Shown: piece by piece, positions 7,484-15,429 of the stretch
How the letters are laid out: each line of letters starts with the position of its first letter
Numbering within the stretch: the first letter of the stretch is position 1
Assembly (NCBI GenBank): GCA_033763555.1
Contig: JANRKK010000038.1
Coordinates: 1 to 27,515, forward strand
Reading direction: 5' to 3'
DNA: 27,515 nucleotides
Origin: JALYJG01 sp033763555
Lineage (GTDB): Bacteria > Pseudomonadota > Alphaproteobacteria > UBA9219
Notes under the pieces: generated by a model
What the model was told of the DNA's origin: nothing
Databases searched by the model: none
What the model saw: only the letters and a program-made list of their open reading frames with translations
Position numbers and translations under genes: made by a program

Positions 7484-8316
7484 AGCCCGAGGATTTCGAT
7501 CTTTTCGCCCAGCTTGTGAAACACCGTTCCGGCCTTGTGCTGACGCGCGAAAAAGCCTACCTGCTGGAATCCCGCCTGCTGCCCGTTGTGCGCAAATATA
7601 ACCTTAAGGCGCTGGAAGATATGGCGCAGGCCGTCCGCGCCAACCGTCAGGAAGACATGCTGCGCGATATTACCGAGGCGCTGGTGACGAATGACTCGTC
7701 CTTCTTCCGCGACTGGCGGCCTTTCATCCATTTTCAGAAAACAATCTTGCCGCGTATGCACAGCGCGCGCGCCGCGAAAAAGCATCTGCGCATCTGGTCG
7801 GCGGGTGCCTCCAGTGGGCAGGAGGCTTATTCGTTGGCAATGATCTGTGCTGAAGAGGCGGCAGCTTTGCGCGGTTGGCGGGTCGATATTATCGGCACGG
7901 AAATTTCACGGGATATGATCGAACGTGCGCAGGGCGGCATCTATACCCAGTTCGAGGTGCAGCGCGGTCTGCCGATCACAATGCTGGTGAAGTATTTTGA
8001 GCAGATGCCCGGCGACAAATGGCAGATCAAGGAAGATATTCGCCAGATGGCGCAATTCCGCGAAGGTAATCTGCTGCAGGATTTCGGGCCTATTGGCACT
8101 TTCGATATTATTTTCTGCCGCAATGTACTGGCCTATTTCGATGCGCCGACCCAGGCGAAGGTTCTCGATGCCCTCGGCGGCGTTATGGCTCCGGATGGCG
8201 TTCTGTTCCTCGGCGCAGCGGAATCCATTTCATCCGTCGATGCGAAGTTCCGGCCCATGGGCGGCCTGCAGGGTATTTTCACCCTGGCCGCAGCACAGGA
8301 AAAGCAGGCCGTCTAG
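7480..8316 (+). CDS. cheR: CheR-type protein-glutamate methyltransferase
   Basis: A 278-residue SAM-dependent methyltransferase expected to methylate glutamates on chemoreceptors. The N-terminal helical domain (about 1–75) has TNDSSFFRDWRPF, the counterpart of the CheR TTNETxFFRD segment. The catalytic domain has the SAM motif RIWSAGASSGQEAYSLAM, the acidic loop IIGTEISRDMIERA, and FDIIFCRNVLAYFD, as in CheR. Length and domain order match the family. The start overlaps the receiver stop by four bases (ATGA). No other chemotaxis genes (cheA, cheW, cheB, receptors) are in the window, so this is a split-off pair and not a full che operon. Confidence 0.93.
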   Translation: MKPEDFDLFAQLVKHRSGLVLTREKAYLLESRLLPVVRKYNLKALEDMAQAVRANRQEDMLRDITEALVTNDSSFFRDWRPFIHFQKTILPRMHSARAAKKHLRIWSAGASSGQEAYSLAMICAEEAAALRGWRVDIIGTEISRDMIERAQGGIYTQFEVQRGLPITMLVKYFEQMPGDKWQIKEDIRQMAQFREGNLLQDFGPIGTFDIIFCRNVLAYFDAPTQAKVLDALGGVMAPDGVLFLGAAESISSVDAKFRPMGGLQGIFTLAAAQEKQAV

Positions 8317-8345
8317 TTGCCTCGCCGCTGCCCTTCCGCTACACA
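8317..8345 (+). promoter_or_regulatory. candidate housekeeping promoter for hfq
   Basis: TTGCCT at 8317–8322 and TACACA at 8340–8345 are separated by 17 bases. The match to -35/-10 consensus is moderate. It would start transcription near 8352, at the edge of the C16 tract. Co-transcription from chpT–cheR is an alternative. Confidence 0.3.
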
Positions 8346-8355
8346 ATCCTATCTT

Positions 8356-8371
8356 CCCCCCCCCCCCCCCC
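8356..8371 (+). repeat. C16 homopolymer in the hfq leader
   Basis: Sixteen consecutive C residues lie between cheR and hfq and end nine bases before the hfq ribosome-binding site (AGGAG at 8381–8385). It is the longest homopolymer I noticed in the window. Such tracts can slip in replication or transcription; the exact length could also be a sequencing artefact. Confidence 0.9.
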
Positions 8372-8392
8372 ATAAAAATAAGGAGAAACCGG

Positions 8393-8650
8393 GTGACTGA
8401 CAGGCCAAATCTACAAGATACATTTCTGAACCATCTCCGCAAAAACAGGGTGCCGACGACCGTTTTTCTTCTGAACGGCGTCAAGCTTCAGGGCGTCGTG
8501 ACATGGTTCGATAATTTTTCCGTGCTTCTGCGGCGCGAAGCGCATGCCCAATTGATCTACAAGCATGCCATTTCGACCGTGATGCCGAATGTCCCCGTTC
8601 AACTGTTTGAAGGCGCCGAGGCTGAAGCCGGGCACACGAACGCGGCGTGA
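8393..8650 (+). CDS. hfq: RNA chaperone Hfq
   Basis: An 85-residue Sm-like protein that forms a hexameric ring and pairs small RNAs with mRNAs. The N-terminal NLQDTFLNHLRK, the Sm1 segment VFLLNGVKLQGVVTWFD, and the Sm2 segment LIYKHAISTVMP are all present; the C-terminal tail is short and acidic. I chose GTG 8393 because AGGAG at 8381–8385 is seven bases upstream and the protein then begins as Hfq should; the open frame runs further left only through cheR sequence and the C tract. The stop overlaps the hflX GTG start (GTGA), as in the hfq–hflX order known in proteobacteria. Confidence 0.96.
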   Translation: MTDRPNLQDTFLNHLRKNRVPTTVFLLNGVKLQGVVTWFDNFSVLLRREAHAQLIYKHAISTVMPNVPVQLFEGAEAEAGHTNAA

Positions 8651-10005
8651 CATTTCCAACCGCGGATAATCCTGACATCCGGCATGGCAGCCGCGCGCTG
8701 GTGTTGAAGCCCTTGCTGAAATTTGGCCATGTGCGCCGCGATGCTGCGGCCATGCTGGAAGAAGCAGTCGGCCTCGCGCAGGCGATCGGCCTTGTGGTGG
8801 TCGAGGCGGCCATCGTGAATCTCGCGCGTCCTGTTCCCGCGACCCTGCTGGGCAAAGGGCAGGTGGAACATTACCGCGACATAATTTCCGATAAGAAAAT
8901 CATTCTGGCGATCATTGATCATGCGCTGACCCCGGTGCAGCAACGTAATCTTGAAAAATTATGGAAGTGCAAGGTTATCGACCGCACCAGCCTTATTCTC
9001 GAAATTTTCGGCGAACGGGCGCAGACCAAGGAAGGCCAGTTGCAGGTTGAGCTTGCAGCGCTGGACTATCAGAAATCGCGGCTTGTGCGGTCATGGACCC
9101 ACTTGGAGCGCCAGCGCGGCGGCTTCGGGTTCCTCGGCGGTCCCGGTGAATCGCAGCTGGAAATGGACAAGCGGATGATCAATCAGCGCATCATCCGGTT
9201 GAAGGCCGATCTGGAGCAGGTGCGGCGCACGCGCGGCTTGCAACGCGAAGCTCGCCGCCGCGCCGAACATCCAACCATCGCGCTTGTTGGTTACACCAAC
9301 GCGGGGAAGTCGAGCCTGTTCAATCGCCTGACGGGAGCTGACGTGTTGGCGAAAGATATGCTGTTCGCGACGCTCGACCCTTCCATGCGCGGCATCAAGC
9401 TGCCCGGCGGGCGCGAGGCGATTTTGTCCGATACAGTCGGTTTTATTTCCGATTTGCCGATCAACCTGATCGAGGCTTTCCGCGCCACGCTGGAGGAGGT
9501 TCAGCTGGCCGATGTTATCCTGCATGTGCGCGATGTGGTGCATCCCGAAACCCGGGCGCAGCGTGAGGCGGTGATGGATGTTCTCGCCGATCTCGGCATC
9601 GCGCAGGACGATGAAAGGCTGGTTGAGGTTCTGAACAAAATCGATCTTTTGCCGGAGGAAGAACGCCACTTGATAAAAAACTACGCTGAACGCACAACCC
9701 AGGAGTCGAGCCGTGCACTGGCGTTGGAAGGCTTACGTCCGGAAGCCAAGGGCGGGGTTGTCGGCGTTTCTGCCTTGACGGGTGAGGGCATTCCGCAGTT
9801 GCTGGAACTGCTGAACGAAAGGCTGACGGCGCGGCGGCAGGTTTACGAACTAGAGGTGCCGCTGGCCGATGGCGCGGCGCTATCCTGGCTTTACGCGCAT
9901 GGTAAAATCCTCGATAAACGCGACACGAAAAGCAAATCACGAATTCGCATCGAGCTGGACGCCGCCGATTACGGCCGCTTCCAAAGCCGTTTCGGGAAAC
10001 ACTGA
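8647..10005 (+). CDS. hflX: ribosome-associated GTPase HflX
   Basis: A 452-residue GTPase that binds and splits stalled ribosomes under stress. The N-terminal HflX domain includes ATLLGKGQVEHY and the conserved RRGGFGFLGGPGESQLE-like segment (here ERQRGGFGFLGGPGESQLE). A coiled linker follows, then the G domain: G1 GYTNAGKSS near 215–223, the LDPSMRGIKLPGG switch region, G3 DTVGFISDLP near 262, and G4 NKID near 330. A short C-terminal domain closes it. The GTG start overlaps the hfq stop, so the two are coupled. Length is normal for the family. Confidence 0.96.
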   Translation: MTFPTADNPDIRHGSRALVLKPLLKFGHVRRDAAAMLEEAVGLAQAIGLVVVEAAIVNLARPVPATLLGKGQVEHYRDIISDKKIILAIIDHALTPVQQRNLEKLWKCKVIDRTSLILEIFGERAQTKEGQLQVELAALDYQKSRLVRSWTHLERQRGGFGFLGGPGESQLEMDKRMINQRIIRLKADLEQVRRTRGLQREARRRAEHPTIALVGYTNAGKSSLFNRLTGADVLAKDMLFATLDPSMRGIKLPGGREAILSDTVGFISDLPINLIEAFRATLEEVQLADVILHVRDVVHPETRAQREAVMDVLADLGIAQDDERLVEVLNKIDLLPEEERHLIKNYAERTTQESSRALALEGLRPEAKGGVVGVSALTGEGIPQLLELLNERLTARRQVYELEVPLADGAALSWLYAHGKILDKRDTKSKSRIRIELDAADYGRFQSRFGKH

Positions 10006-10009
10006 GGCC

Positions 10010-10603
10010 ATGGGCATACTTGTCATCACCACCGGAGGAACGATTGGGGCACTGCCGTATGAAGACCCAAGGCAACCGCCAGAATTAAGCGCAATGCCAT
10101 CGGATGGAGTGGATTTTGTTCATGGTGTCTTGAAGGAGGATTTCAAGTTTGCGGCAGCTTCCTATATTTCGTTTTCTCCCCGGGATTCCAAGCTCATTGA
10201 TAATGATTATCGAAAGGCTATTCTTGCGATTATTGAGGAAGCAAAAGAAGATAAAATCCTTATCACGCATGGCACGGATACAATTTTACAAACAGCGCAA
10301 TTCTTTTATGAGCAGTCGAAAACCAACAAGATTTTGAACGGAAAGGTTATTATTATAACAGGAGCAATGGTTCCGCTGTCCAATGGGCATGAATCCGATG
10401 GGTATTTAAATCTTGAATATTCATTGAAACAACTGCCCAGTCTTGCAGGTCGAGACGACAAGAAAAATATTTATATTGTTCTTTGCGACCAAAAAGATTC
10501 TAACAGCATGTGGGAGCCGCATTTGTATCATTATGAGCCTGATCACTACGAGAAGGTTTATGCAGAGGATGCGCGATATAACAGACTGAAAAGAGTGAAA
10601 TAG
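10010..10603 (+). CDS. single-domain asparaginase-like protein
   Basis: A 197-residue protein matching only the N-terminal domain of L-asparaginases (about 190 of the usual 330 residues). It has the first active-site block VITTGGTIGALPY with its Thr, and the second block ITHGTDTILQTAQFF with the Thr-Asp pair, plus KVIIITGAMVPL. The C-terminal domain that completes the dimer active site is missing. I chose ATG 10010, four bases after the hflX stop, because the domain's first strand begins at once; a longer frame from 9869 lies inside hflX. Base composition is clearly richer in A+T than the genes either side, which suggests transfer. It could be a small asparaginase-family enzyme or a binding protein; the substrate is unknown. 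Confidence 0.8.
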   Translation: MGILVITTGGTIGALPYEDPRQPPELSAMPSDGVDFVHGVLKEDFKFAAASYISFSPRDSKLIDNDYRKAILAIIEEAKEDKILITHGTDTILQTAQFFYEQSKTNKILNGKVIIITGAMVPLSNGHESDGYLNLEYSLKQLPSLAGRDDKKNIYIVLCDQKDSNSMWEPHLYHYEPDHYEKVYAEDARYNRLKRVK

Positions 10604-10604
10604 T

Positions 10605-11465
10605 ATGCCCAAAATCGACCTGTCCAAAATTGAAACTATCATCCGCGACGTCGCGGCGGTGGAGATCATGCCGCGTTTCCGCAAGCTCGCCGCAAGCGAT
10701 GTGGAGATGAAGGGGGTCAATGACCCTGTCACGGTCGCTGATAAGGAATCCGAACGCAGGCTGACGGAGCAGCTGACATCCTATCTGCCCGGTTCGGTCG
10801 TGGTGGGTGAGGAATCTTTCGCCCGGGACAAGGCCATCATGGCCCATGTGGATGCCGAGCATCCCGTCTGGGTTATCGACCCCATCGACGGCACACGGAA
10901 TTTCGTCGCGGGGGTACCGGAATTTGCCGTTATGGTCGCGCTGGTCGACAAGCGGCGAACGATCGCTTCATGGATTCACGATCCCAATTCGGGCGATACG
11001 GTGATGGCCGAGCAGGGCGGCGGTGTCTGGCTGCGCGGCAAGCGCCTGAAACTGGCGGCAGCTGATCCTGCCATCCCCACGGTTGGGCTGGTCGGTTCCC
11101 GGGTGAAGAAGCTGATTTCCGACCCTTCGCTCATGCCACAGGGCGGTGATCTGCCGAAAATCGAAATCGGCTCCTGCGCCGGGTTCGATTATCCGCGCCT
11201 GTTCACGGGGGAGGTCAGTTTTGCCAATTCCCCGTTGCCACGCGCCGGATTCCTGTTTTACCGCCATACAAATGCCTGGGATCATGTGCCGGGCTTGTTC
11301 CTGCATCACGCAGCAGGGGGCTACAGCGCCGACTGGTTGGGTAAGCCCTATGACATGACCAATGCGCGTAGCGGCCTGCTCTTTGCCTCAGACGAGGCAA
11401 CATGGCGGCGGCTGCATAAGCTATTTGAGCCGTTGATGCAGCACACCATCCAAAAAGCCCTATGA
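10605..11465 (+). CDS. inositol monophosphatase-family phosphatase, copy 1
   Basis: A 286-residue Mg-dependent, Li-sensitive type phosphatase fold. Metal-ligand motifs are intact: DPVTVADKESE, VVGEES, the signature WVIDPIDGTRNF, and late WDHVPGLFLHHAAGG. The family hydrolyses inositol phosphates, histidinol phosphate, or 3'-phosphoadenosine compounds; the sequence does not settle the substrate. It begins one base after the asparaginase-like stop and overlaps the next copy by four bases (ATGA), so it is probably in one transcript with it. The C-terminal aspartate block is altered from the usual WDxAAG (here WDHVPG), but the Asp is kept. Confidence 0.9.
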   Translation: MPKIDLSKIETIIRDVAAVEIMPRFRKLAASDVEMKGVNDPVTVADKESERRLTEQLTSYLPGSVVVGEESFARDKAIMAHVDAEHPVWVIDPIDGTRNFVAGVPEFAVMVALVDKRRTIASWIHDPNSGDTVMAEQGGGVWLRGKRLKLAAADPAIPTVGLVGSRVKKLISDPSLMPQGGDLPKIEIGSCAGFDYPRLFTGEVSFANSPLPRAGFLFYRHTNAWDHVPGLFLHHAAGGYSADWLGKPYDMTNARSGLLFASDEATWRRLHKLFEPLMQHTIQKAL

Positions 11466-12301
11466 AAAACATAGATATCGACGCCGTAACGAACCTGATC
11501 CGTGAAGTTGCTGCTGAATATATTTTACCCCGTTTTCGTAATCTTCAGGCCGCCGACATCGCCTATAAAATAGGCGACGACCCCGTCACTGTGGCCGACA
11601 AGGAGGCCGAAAAAGCTCTCTCACCCCGGCTTTTGGGCCTGCTACCCGGGTCAAAAGTGGTTGGAGAGGAGGCTTTTGCGGTGAATTCGGGGGTTTTCGA
11701 GTCGTTTTCTGGCGAATCACCTGTCTGGATTATCGATCCGGTGGATGGAACCCGCAATTTCGTGGCCGGAAACCCGGAATTCGGAGTCATTGTTGCATTA
11801 GCAGAACAAAATCAAGTTCTTGCCGGGTGGATTTACAATCCAACATCAGATGAAGTGCTGACGGCCGAGAAAGGCTCAGGCGCTTATTACAAGGGTCAAA
11901 AGCTCAAGGTTTCGCCTGCCCGGGCTTTTCCGCAGATGTCTGGCTTCCTGGGCGACCGCCTGCTGGAATTTTATGAGAAAGCCAAAGGGCCAAAAGACAC
12001 GCCGCCTGTTTTTGAGACGATGGTCGCAGGTGCGCATGAATATCCCCGGCTGGTTCTGGATACGCCGCATTTCGGCAAGAACAAGCCGCAGGCCCAGTTC
12101 CGGGCAAGCGCCTTTTATTCCACTCCCTGGGACGATGCGGCAGGTGTCCTGATCCATCGGGAGGCCGGGGGCTATTCGGCCTTCTGGGATGGCTCAGCCT
12201 ATCGTCCTTCGGTGATGCATCAGGGGCTGGCGCTGGCGCCGGACAAAGACAGTTGGGAAATGCTCCGGGCCTGGTGCCGCAGCTTTACGGATTTGCAGTA
12301 G
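11462..12301 (+). CDS. inositol monophosphatase-family phosphatase, copy 2
   Basis: A 279-residue paralogue of the gene just before it. Shared blocks include DPVTVADKEAE, VVGEEAFA, WIIDPVDGTRNFVAGNPEFG and WDDAAGVLIHREAGGYSAFW. This copy keeps the classical WDxAAG and EAGG motifs more closely than copy 1. The two proteins line up from end to end, which points to a tandem duplication followed by divergence. The start overlaps copy 1 (ATGA). Its 3' end overlaps the convergent HIT gene by 17 bases. Substrate unknown; the two copies may have split roles or act as a heterodimer, which is inference. Confidence 0.9.
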   Translation: MKNIDIDAVTNLIREVAAEYILPRFRNLQAADIAYKIGDDPVTVADKEAEKALSPRLLGLLPGSKVVGEEAFAVNSGVFESFSGESPVWIIDPVDGTRNFVAGNPEFGVIVALAEQNQVLAGWIYNPTSDEVLTAEKGSGAYYKGQKLKVSPARAFPQMSGFLGDRLLEFYEKAKGPKDTPPVFETMVAGAHEYPRLVLDTPHFGKNKPQAQFRASAFYSTPWDDAAGVLIHREAGGYSAFWDGSAYRPSVMHQGLALAPDKDSWEMLRAWCRSFTDLQ

Positions 12302-12707
12302 CCTCGAAATAACCGTTGAACTTTATGCGAATCTCCTCAACCGCTTCGGGTGTATAGGGCGCAGGCTCCAATCGTCCCCAGACAGGTGCAGGCCATACCG
12401 GGTCGGTAGTGAAACGCCCGATCACATGCACATGCAATTGCGGCACGATATTACCCAAAGCTCCAATATTGATCTTGTCGGGGGCATAAAATTCCTCCAG
12501 CGCCTGCGCTGCACGGGTGATTTCCTCCATCAGCGCGGCGCGGTCATCGGGGCGTAATTCATAAATCTCCCGAATCTCCGCCCGCCGCGGCACAAGCACC
12601 AGCCATGGAATGGCCATCTGGTTCTGCAGCCGCACCTGCGAAAGCGGCAGGTCGCAGATCGGCAGGCTGTCGGCTTCAAGCTGCTTATGGAGGACAAAAC
12701 CGGGCAT
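12285..12707 (-). CDS. HIT-family nucleotide hydrolase/transferase-like protein
   Basis: A 140-residue histidine-triad protein. The triad region reads NIVPQLHVHVIGRF, so the first triad His is Gln (QLHVH) while the expected nucleophile His is kept; a TDPVWPAPVWG block follows, as in one bacterial HIT subgroup. The N-terminal MAIPWLVLVPRR is the usual first strand pair. The family acts on nucleotide conjugates such as dinucleoside polyphosphates or AMP-linked compounds; the substrate here is unknown. It is convergent with the second phosphatase gene (17-base overlap) and divergent from fumC, with about 100 bases between the starts. Confidence 0.9.
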   Translation of the reverse strand: MPGFVLHKQLEADSLPICDLPLSQVRLQNQMAIPWLVLVPRRAEIREIYELRPDDRAALMEEITRAAQALEEFYAPDKINIGALGNIVPQLHVHVIGRFTTDPVWPAPVWGRLEPAPYTPEAVEEIRIKFNGYFEATANP

Positions 12708-12806
12708 GCAGGCCGCTCCTTGACGCGGGGAATAAGGGGTGCTGAATCAGAAGCTCGATGCTATAAAGCCAACAGAAAAAACAGGCTCTGCCAAGAGGTT
12801 TTCCGC

Positions 12807-14201
12807 ATGTCCGCCAACCGTACCGAAAGCGATTCCTTCGGCCCGATCGAAGTTCCTGCTGCCCATTACTGGGGCGCACAGACCCAGCGCAGCCTGCAAA
12901 ACTTCTGTATTGGCGGCGAACGTATGCCTTTGCCGCTGATTCACGCGTTCGGTGTTCTGAAAAAAGCGGCGGCCTTGGCCAATATGAAGCTGGGCGCGCT
13001 GGAGGCCAAATTGGGCGACGCCATTGTCAAGGCAGCGGACGAGGTTATTGCCGGGAAGATGGACAATGAATTTCCGCTGGTGGTTTGGCAGACGGGTTCC
13101 GGCACGCAGACTAACATGAATGTGAATGAGGTGATCTCGAATCGCGCGATTGAAATTCTGGGCGGTGAGAAGGGCAGCAAGAAGCCTGTGCACCCGAACG
13201 ACCATGTGAATATGGGCCAAAGCTCGAACGACAGTTTTCCGACCGCCATGCACATCGCGGCGGCGGTGCAGATTACGGATGCTCTCATCCCGGCGCTGGA
13301 GCATTTCCACGCTGCGCTTCAGAAGAAATCGGATGAGTTCAAGGATATCGTCAAGATTGGTCGTACGCATCTGCAGGATGCCGTGCCGCTGACTTTGGGA
13401 CAGGAATTTTCCGGCTATGCGACGCAGCTGCGTTTTGCGGTTGATCGCGCCAGGGCGGTTTTGCCGCGGCTTTATCCGCTGGCGCAAGGTGGTACAGCGG
13501 TCGGTACGGGCCTGAACGCCAAGAAAGGTTTTGCCGAAGAGTTTGCTAAACAGGTGGCCACGATTACCGGAAAACCTTTCGTCACTGCGGCCAATAAATT
13601 TGAAGCCATGGCTAGCCATGATGCGATGGTCGAAACCTCCGGCATGCTCAATACGGTGGCGGTCAGCTTTATGAAGATCGCCAATGATATCCGCTTGCTG
13701 GGCTCCGGCCCGCGTTGCGGTTTCGGCGAAATCAGCCTGCCCGAGAATGAGCCCGGCTCCTCCATCATGCCCGGTAAGGTCAACCCGACGCAATCCGAAG
13801 CCATGACGATGGTCGCCGCGCAGGTGATGGGCAATCATGTCGCCGTGACGGTCGGCGGTTCCAACGGGCATTTTGAACTGAATGTTTTCAAGCCTGTGAT
13901 CATCCATAATGTGATGCAATCTATTCGTCTGCTGGCTGATTCTGCGCGCAGCTTCACCGATAATTGCGTCAAAGGCATCATGCCGAACAAGGAACGCATC
14001 AAGAAACTGGTTGGCGAGTCCCTGATGCTCGTCACCGCCCTGAATCCGCATGTCGGTTATGACAATGCGGCCAAGATTGCCAAAAAAGCCCACGCCGAAA
14101 ACAAAACACTGAAAGAAGTCGCGGTGGAGCTTGGCCTGCTGACAGCTGAGAAATTCGACCAGTTAATCAAGCCGGAAGAGATGACGCGTCCTCTCGACTA
14201 G
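12807..14201 (+). CDS. fumC: class II fumarate hydratase
   Basis: A 464-residue iron-independent fumarase converting fumarate to malate in the TCA cycle. It has IEVPAAHYWGAQTQRS at the N-terminus, WQTGSGTQTNMNVNEVI, HPNDHVNMGQSSND, GRTHLQDAVPLTLGQE with the conserved His, and the family signature GSSIMPGKVNP near 317–327. Length matches class II fumarases (about 463–467). I chose ATG 12807, preceded by AAGAGG at 12793–12798; the open frame extends 40 codons further left, but that stretch has no family match. The RHH gene follows three bases after the stop and is probably co-transcribed. Confidence 0.97.
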   Translation: MSANRTESDSFGPIEVPAAHYWGAQTQRSLQNFCIGGERMPLPLIHAFGVLKKAAALANMKLGALEAKLGDAIVKAADEVIAGKMDNEFPLVVWQTGSGTQTNMNVNEVISNRAIEILGGEKGSKKPVHPNDHVNMGQSSNDSFPTAMHIAAAVQITDALIPALEHFHAALQKKSDEFKDIVKIGRTHLQDAVPLTLGQEFSGYATQLRFAVDRARAVLPRLYPLAQGGTAVGTGLNAKKGFAEEFAKQVATITGKPFVTAANKFEAMASHDAMVETSGMLNTVAVSFMKIANDIRLLGSGPRCGFGEISLPENEPGSSIMPGKVNPTQSEAMTMVAAQVMGNHVAVTVGGSNGHFELNVFKPVIIHNVMQSIRLLADSARSFTDNCVKGIMPNKERIKKLVGESLMLVTALNPHVGYDNAAKIAKKAHAENKTLKEVAVELGLLTAEKFDQLIKPEEMTRPLD

Positions 14202-14204
14202 GCC

Positions 14205-14405
14205 ATGCGTAAACGCTCCATCCGCATCGCGAAGCACAGCACCAGCATTTCGCTGGAGCCTGAATTTTGGGCGGAGTTGAAGCGTATCGCTGCGGCTGAA
14301 AAGGCCTCGCTCAATCAACTGGTAGCGAAGATCGACACAAAACGCTCTGGCAATTTGTCGAGCGCTTTGCGGGTGTTTGTGTTGAAGAGGCTAAAGGAAA
14401 AATAG
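14205..14405 (+). CDS. small ribbon-helix-helix protein
   Basis: A 66-residue basic protein with a ribbon-helix-helix layout: a short strand (HSTSISLEPEF) followed by two helices (AELKRIAAAEKASLNQLV and NLSSALRVFVLKRLK). It starts three bases after the fumC stop. Small RHH proteins of this type are often found beside fumC in Alphaproteobacteria; the function is unknown but DNA binding as a dimer is the likely role. It converges on the DUF1192-like gene with a four-base gap. Confidence 0.82.
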   Translation: MRKRSIRIAKHSTSISLEPEFWAELKRIAAAEKASLNQLVAKIDTKRSGNLSSALRVFVLKRLKEK

Positions 14406-14409
14406 AAAG

Positions 14410-14601
14410 TTATTTCTTCGGCGCCCCAAATAAAGCCTCAACGCCGCTTTTATGCGCATCTTTTTTGGCGATCATGACCTCAGCGCGGGCGATTTCGGAT
14501 TCCAGCGAAGCAATATAACCCTTTAAATCGCTTACCGACATTTGCTGCAGGTCGAGCGGTTTCAGGACAGGCCGCGGTTCAAGTTCGTCGGGGTTGATCA
14601 T
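14410..14601 (-). CDS. DUF1192-family small coiled-coil protein
   Basis: A 63-residue protein matching DUF1192: a proline-rich lead (PRPVLKPLDLQ), then MSVSDLKGYIASLESEIARAE and a KKDAHKSGVEALFG tail. The middle is a heptad-like helix, so dimerisation is likely. The function is unknown; the family is widespread in Alphaproteobacteria. It starts 23 bases after the ABC permease stop on the same strand and may share its transcript. Confidence 0.85.
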   Translation of the reverse strand: MINPDELEPRPVLKPLDLQQMSVSDLKGYIASLESEIARAEVMIAKKDAHKSGVEALFGAPKK

Positions 14602-14624
14602 GCTATTTTATATCACCATGCCTG

Positions 14625-15419
14625 TTACTCGCCAACCTGCAAAATCCCGCCGCGTTTCCGCGCGCCCTGATAGGCGCGGTAGAAGATCAGGCCTGCCAGA
14701 GCGAGATAAACAATATTCAGCCCCAGCGCGATCAGCAGATAATCCATGCGTAATTCATGCTGGTTCACCAGTGATTTTACGCTTTCAAAGACATAGGTAG
14801 CGGGCAGTGCCCAGGAAATCATCTGAATGCCGTGCGGCAGGATAGACACCGGGTAATAAGGTGCAACGATGGGAATAATCAGCCATGTGCTCATCCAGGC
14901 CAGCCATTCCGCCGCCAGCCCATAGCGGAACAGCATGGAAAGAATAAGCAGCCCATACCAGAATCCATTCAATACAAGAAGAGTGATAAAGGCCGCTAGC
15001 GGCAGCCCGTAGCTTAAGATCGAAAAACCGAACAGAAATTTGGCGACGATCATGGCAGGAATAACACCCAGCGCCGTGCGCACCAGTGCCACGCCAATCA
15101 GCCCAACGACATAGTCGAAAAAGCTCAGCGGGCTGGCAAAGAGATGGCCAAGATTGCGCGACCACACTTCTTCGAGGAACAAAAGCAGCATGGTTATGCT
15201 GGTGCGGATAAAAACTTCCGACAGAAGAACGCCGCCGACAAACAGGCTGCCGATGATCGCGGCGTCCGTCCATTGCCGGATAAGATAGAGACTGGTGAAG
15301 CCCCAGACCGACATATTGATAATCGGCCAGTACAGCATTTCAATCAGGCGCGGCCAGGAACCGATATGCAGATAGGCATGCCGCAGCGCCAGCCCCCACA
15401 GGCGGCGCAGGAACAGCAT
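14625..15419 (-). CDS. ABC-2 type transporter permease
   Basis: A 264-residue integral membrane protein with about six hydrophobic spans, including IGSLFVGGVLLSEVFI, LIGVALVRTALGVIPAMIVA, AAFITLLVLNGFWYGLLIL and LLIALGLNIVYLALAGLIFY. It resembles ABC-2 export permeases. I chose ATG 15419 (MLFLRRLWG), ten bases after the ATPase stop; the frame is open to 15494 but that would overlap the ATPase by 65 bases and adds a non-membrane leader. With the upstream ATPase it should form a half-transporter pair. The exported substrate is not evident; lipid, polysaccharide or drug export are all possible. Confidence 0.88.
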   Translation of the reverse strand: MLFLRRLWGLALRHAYLHIGSWPRLIEMLYWPIINMSVWGFTSLYLIRQWTDAAIIGSLFVGGVLLSEVFIRTSITMLLLFLEEVWSRNLGHLFASPLSFFDYVVGLIGVALVRTALGVIPAMIVAKFLFGFSILSYGLPLAAFITLLVLNGFWYGLLILSMLFRYGLAAEWLAWMSTWLIIPIVAPYYPVSILPHGIQMISWALPATYVFESVKSLVNQHELRMDYLLIALGLNIVYLALAGLIFYRAYQGARKRGGILQVGE

Positions 15420-15429
15420 GAGCGGTGGC

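Noticed and set aside
7997..8392. Open frame leading into hfq through cheR and the C tract
   Set aside because: The stretch is in another frame of cheR and gives low-complexity proline; Hfq homology and a Shine–Dalgarno begin only at GTG 8393.
9869..10009. Longer start for the asparaginase-like gene
   Set aside because: It overlaps hflX coding sequence; the domain's first strand begins right after ATG 10010.
12747..14093. 448-codon open frame on the minus strand opposite fumC
   Set aside because: It is antisense to a clear fumarase, has no recognisable motif and reads as an Arg/His-rich shadow.
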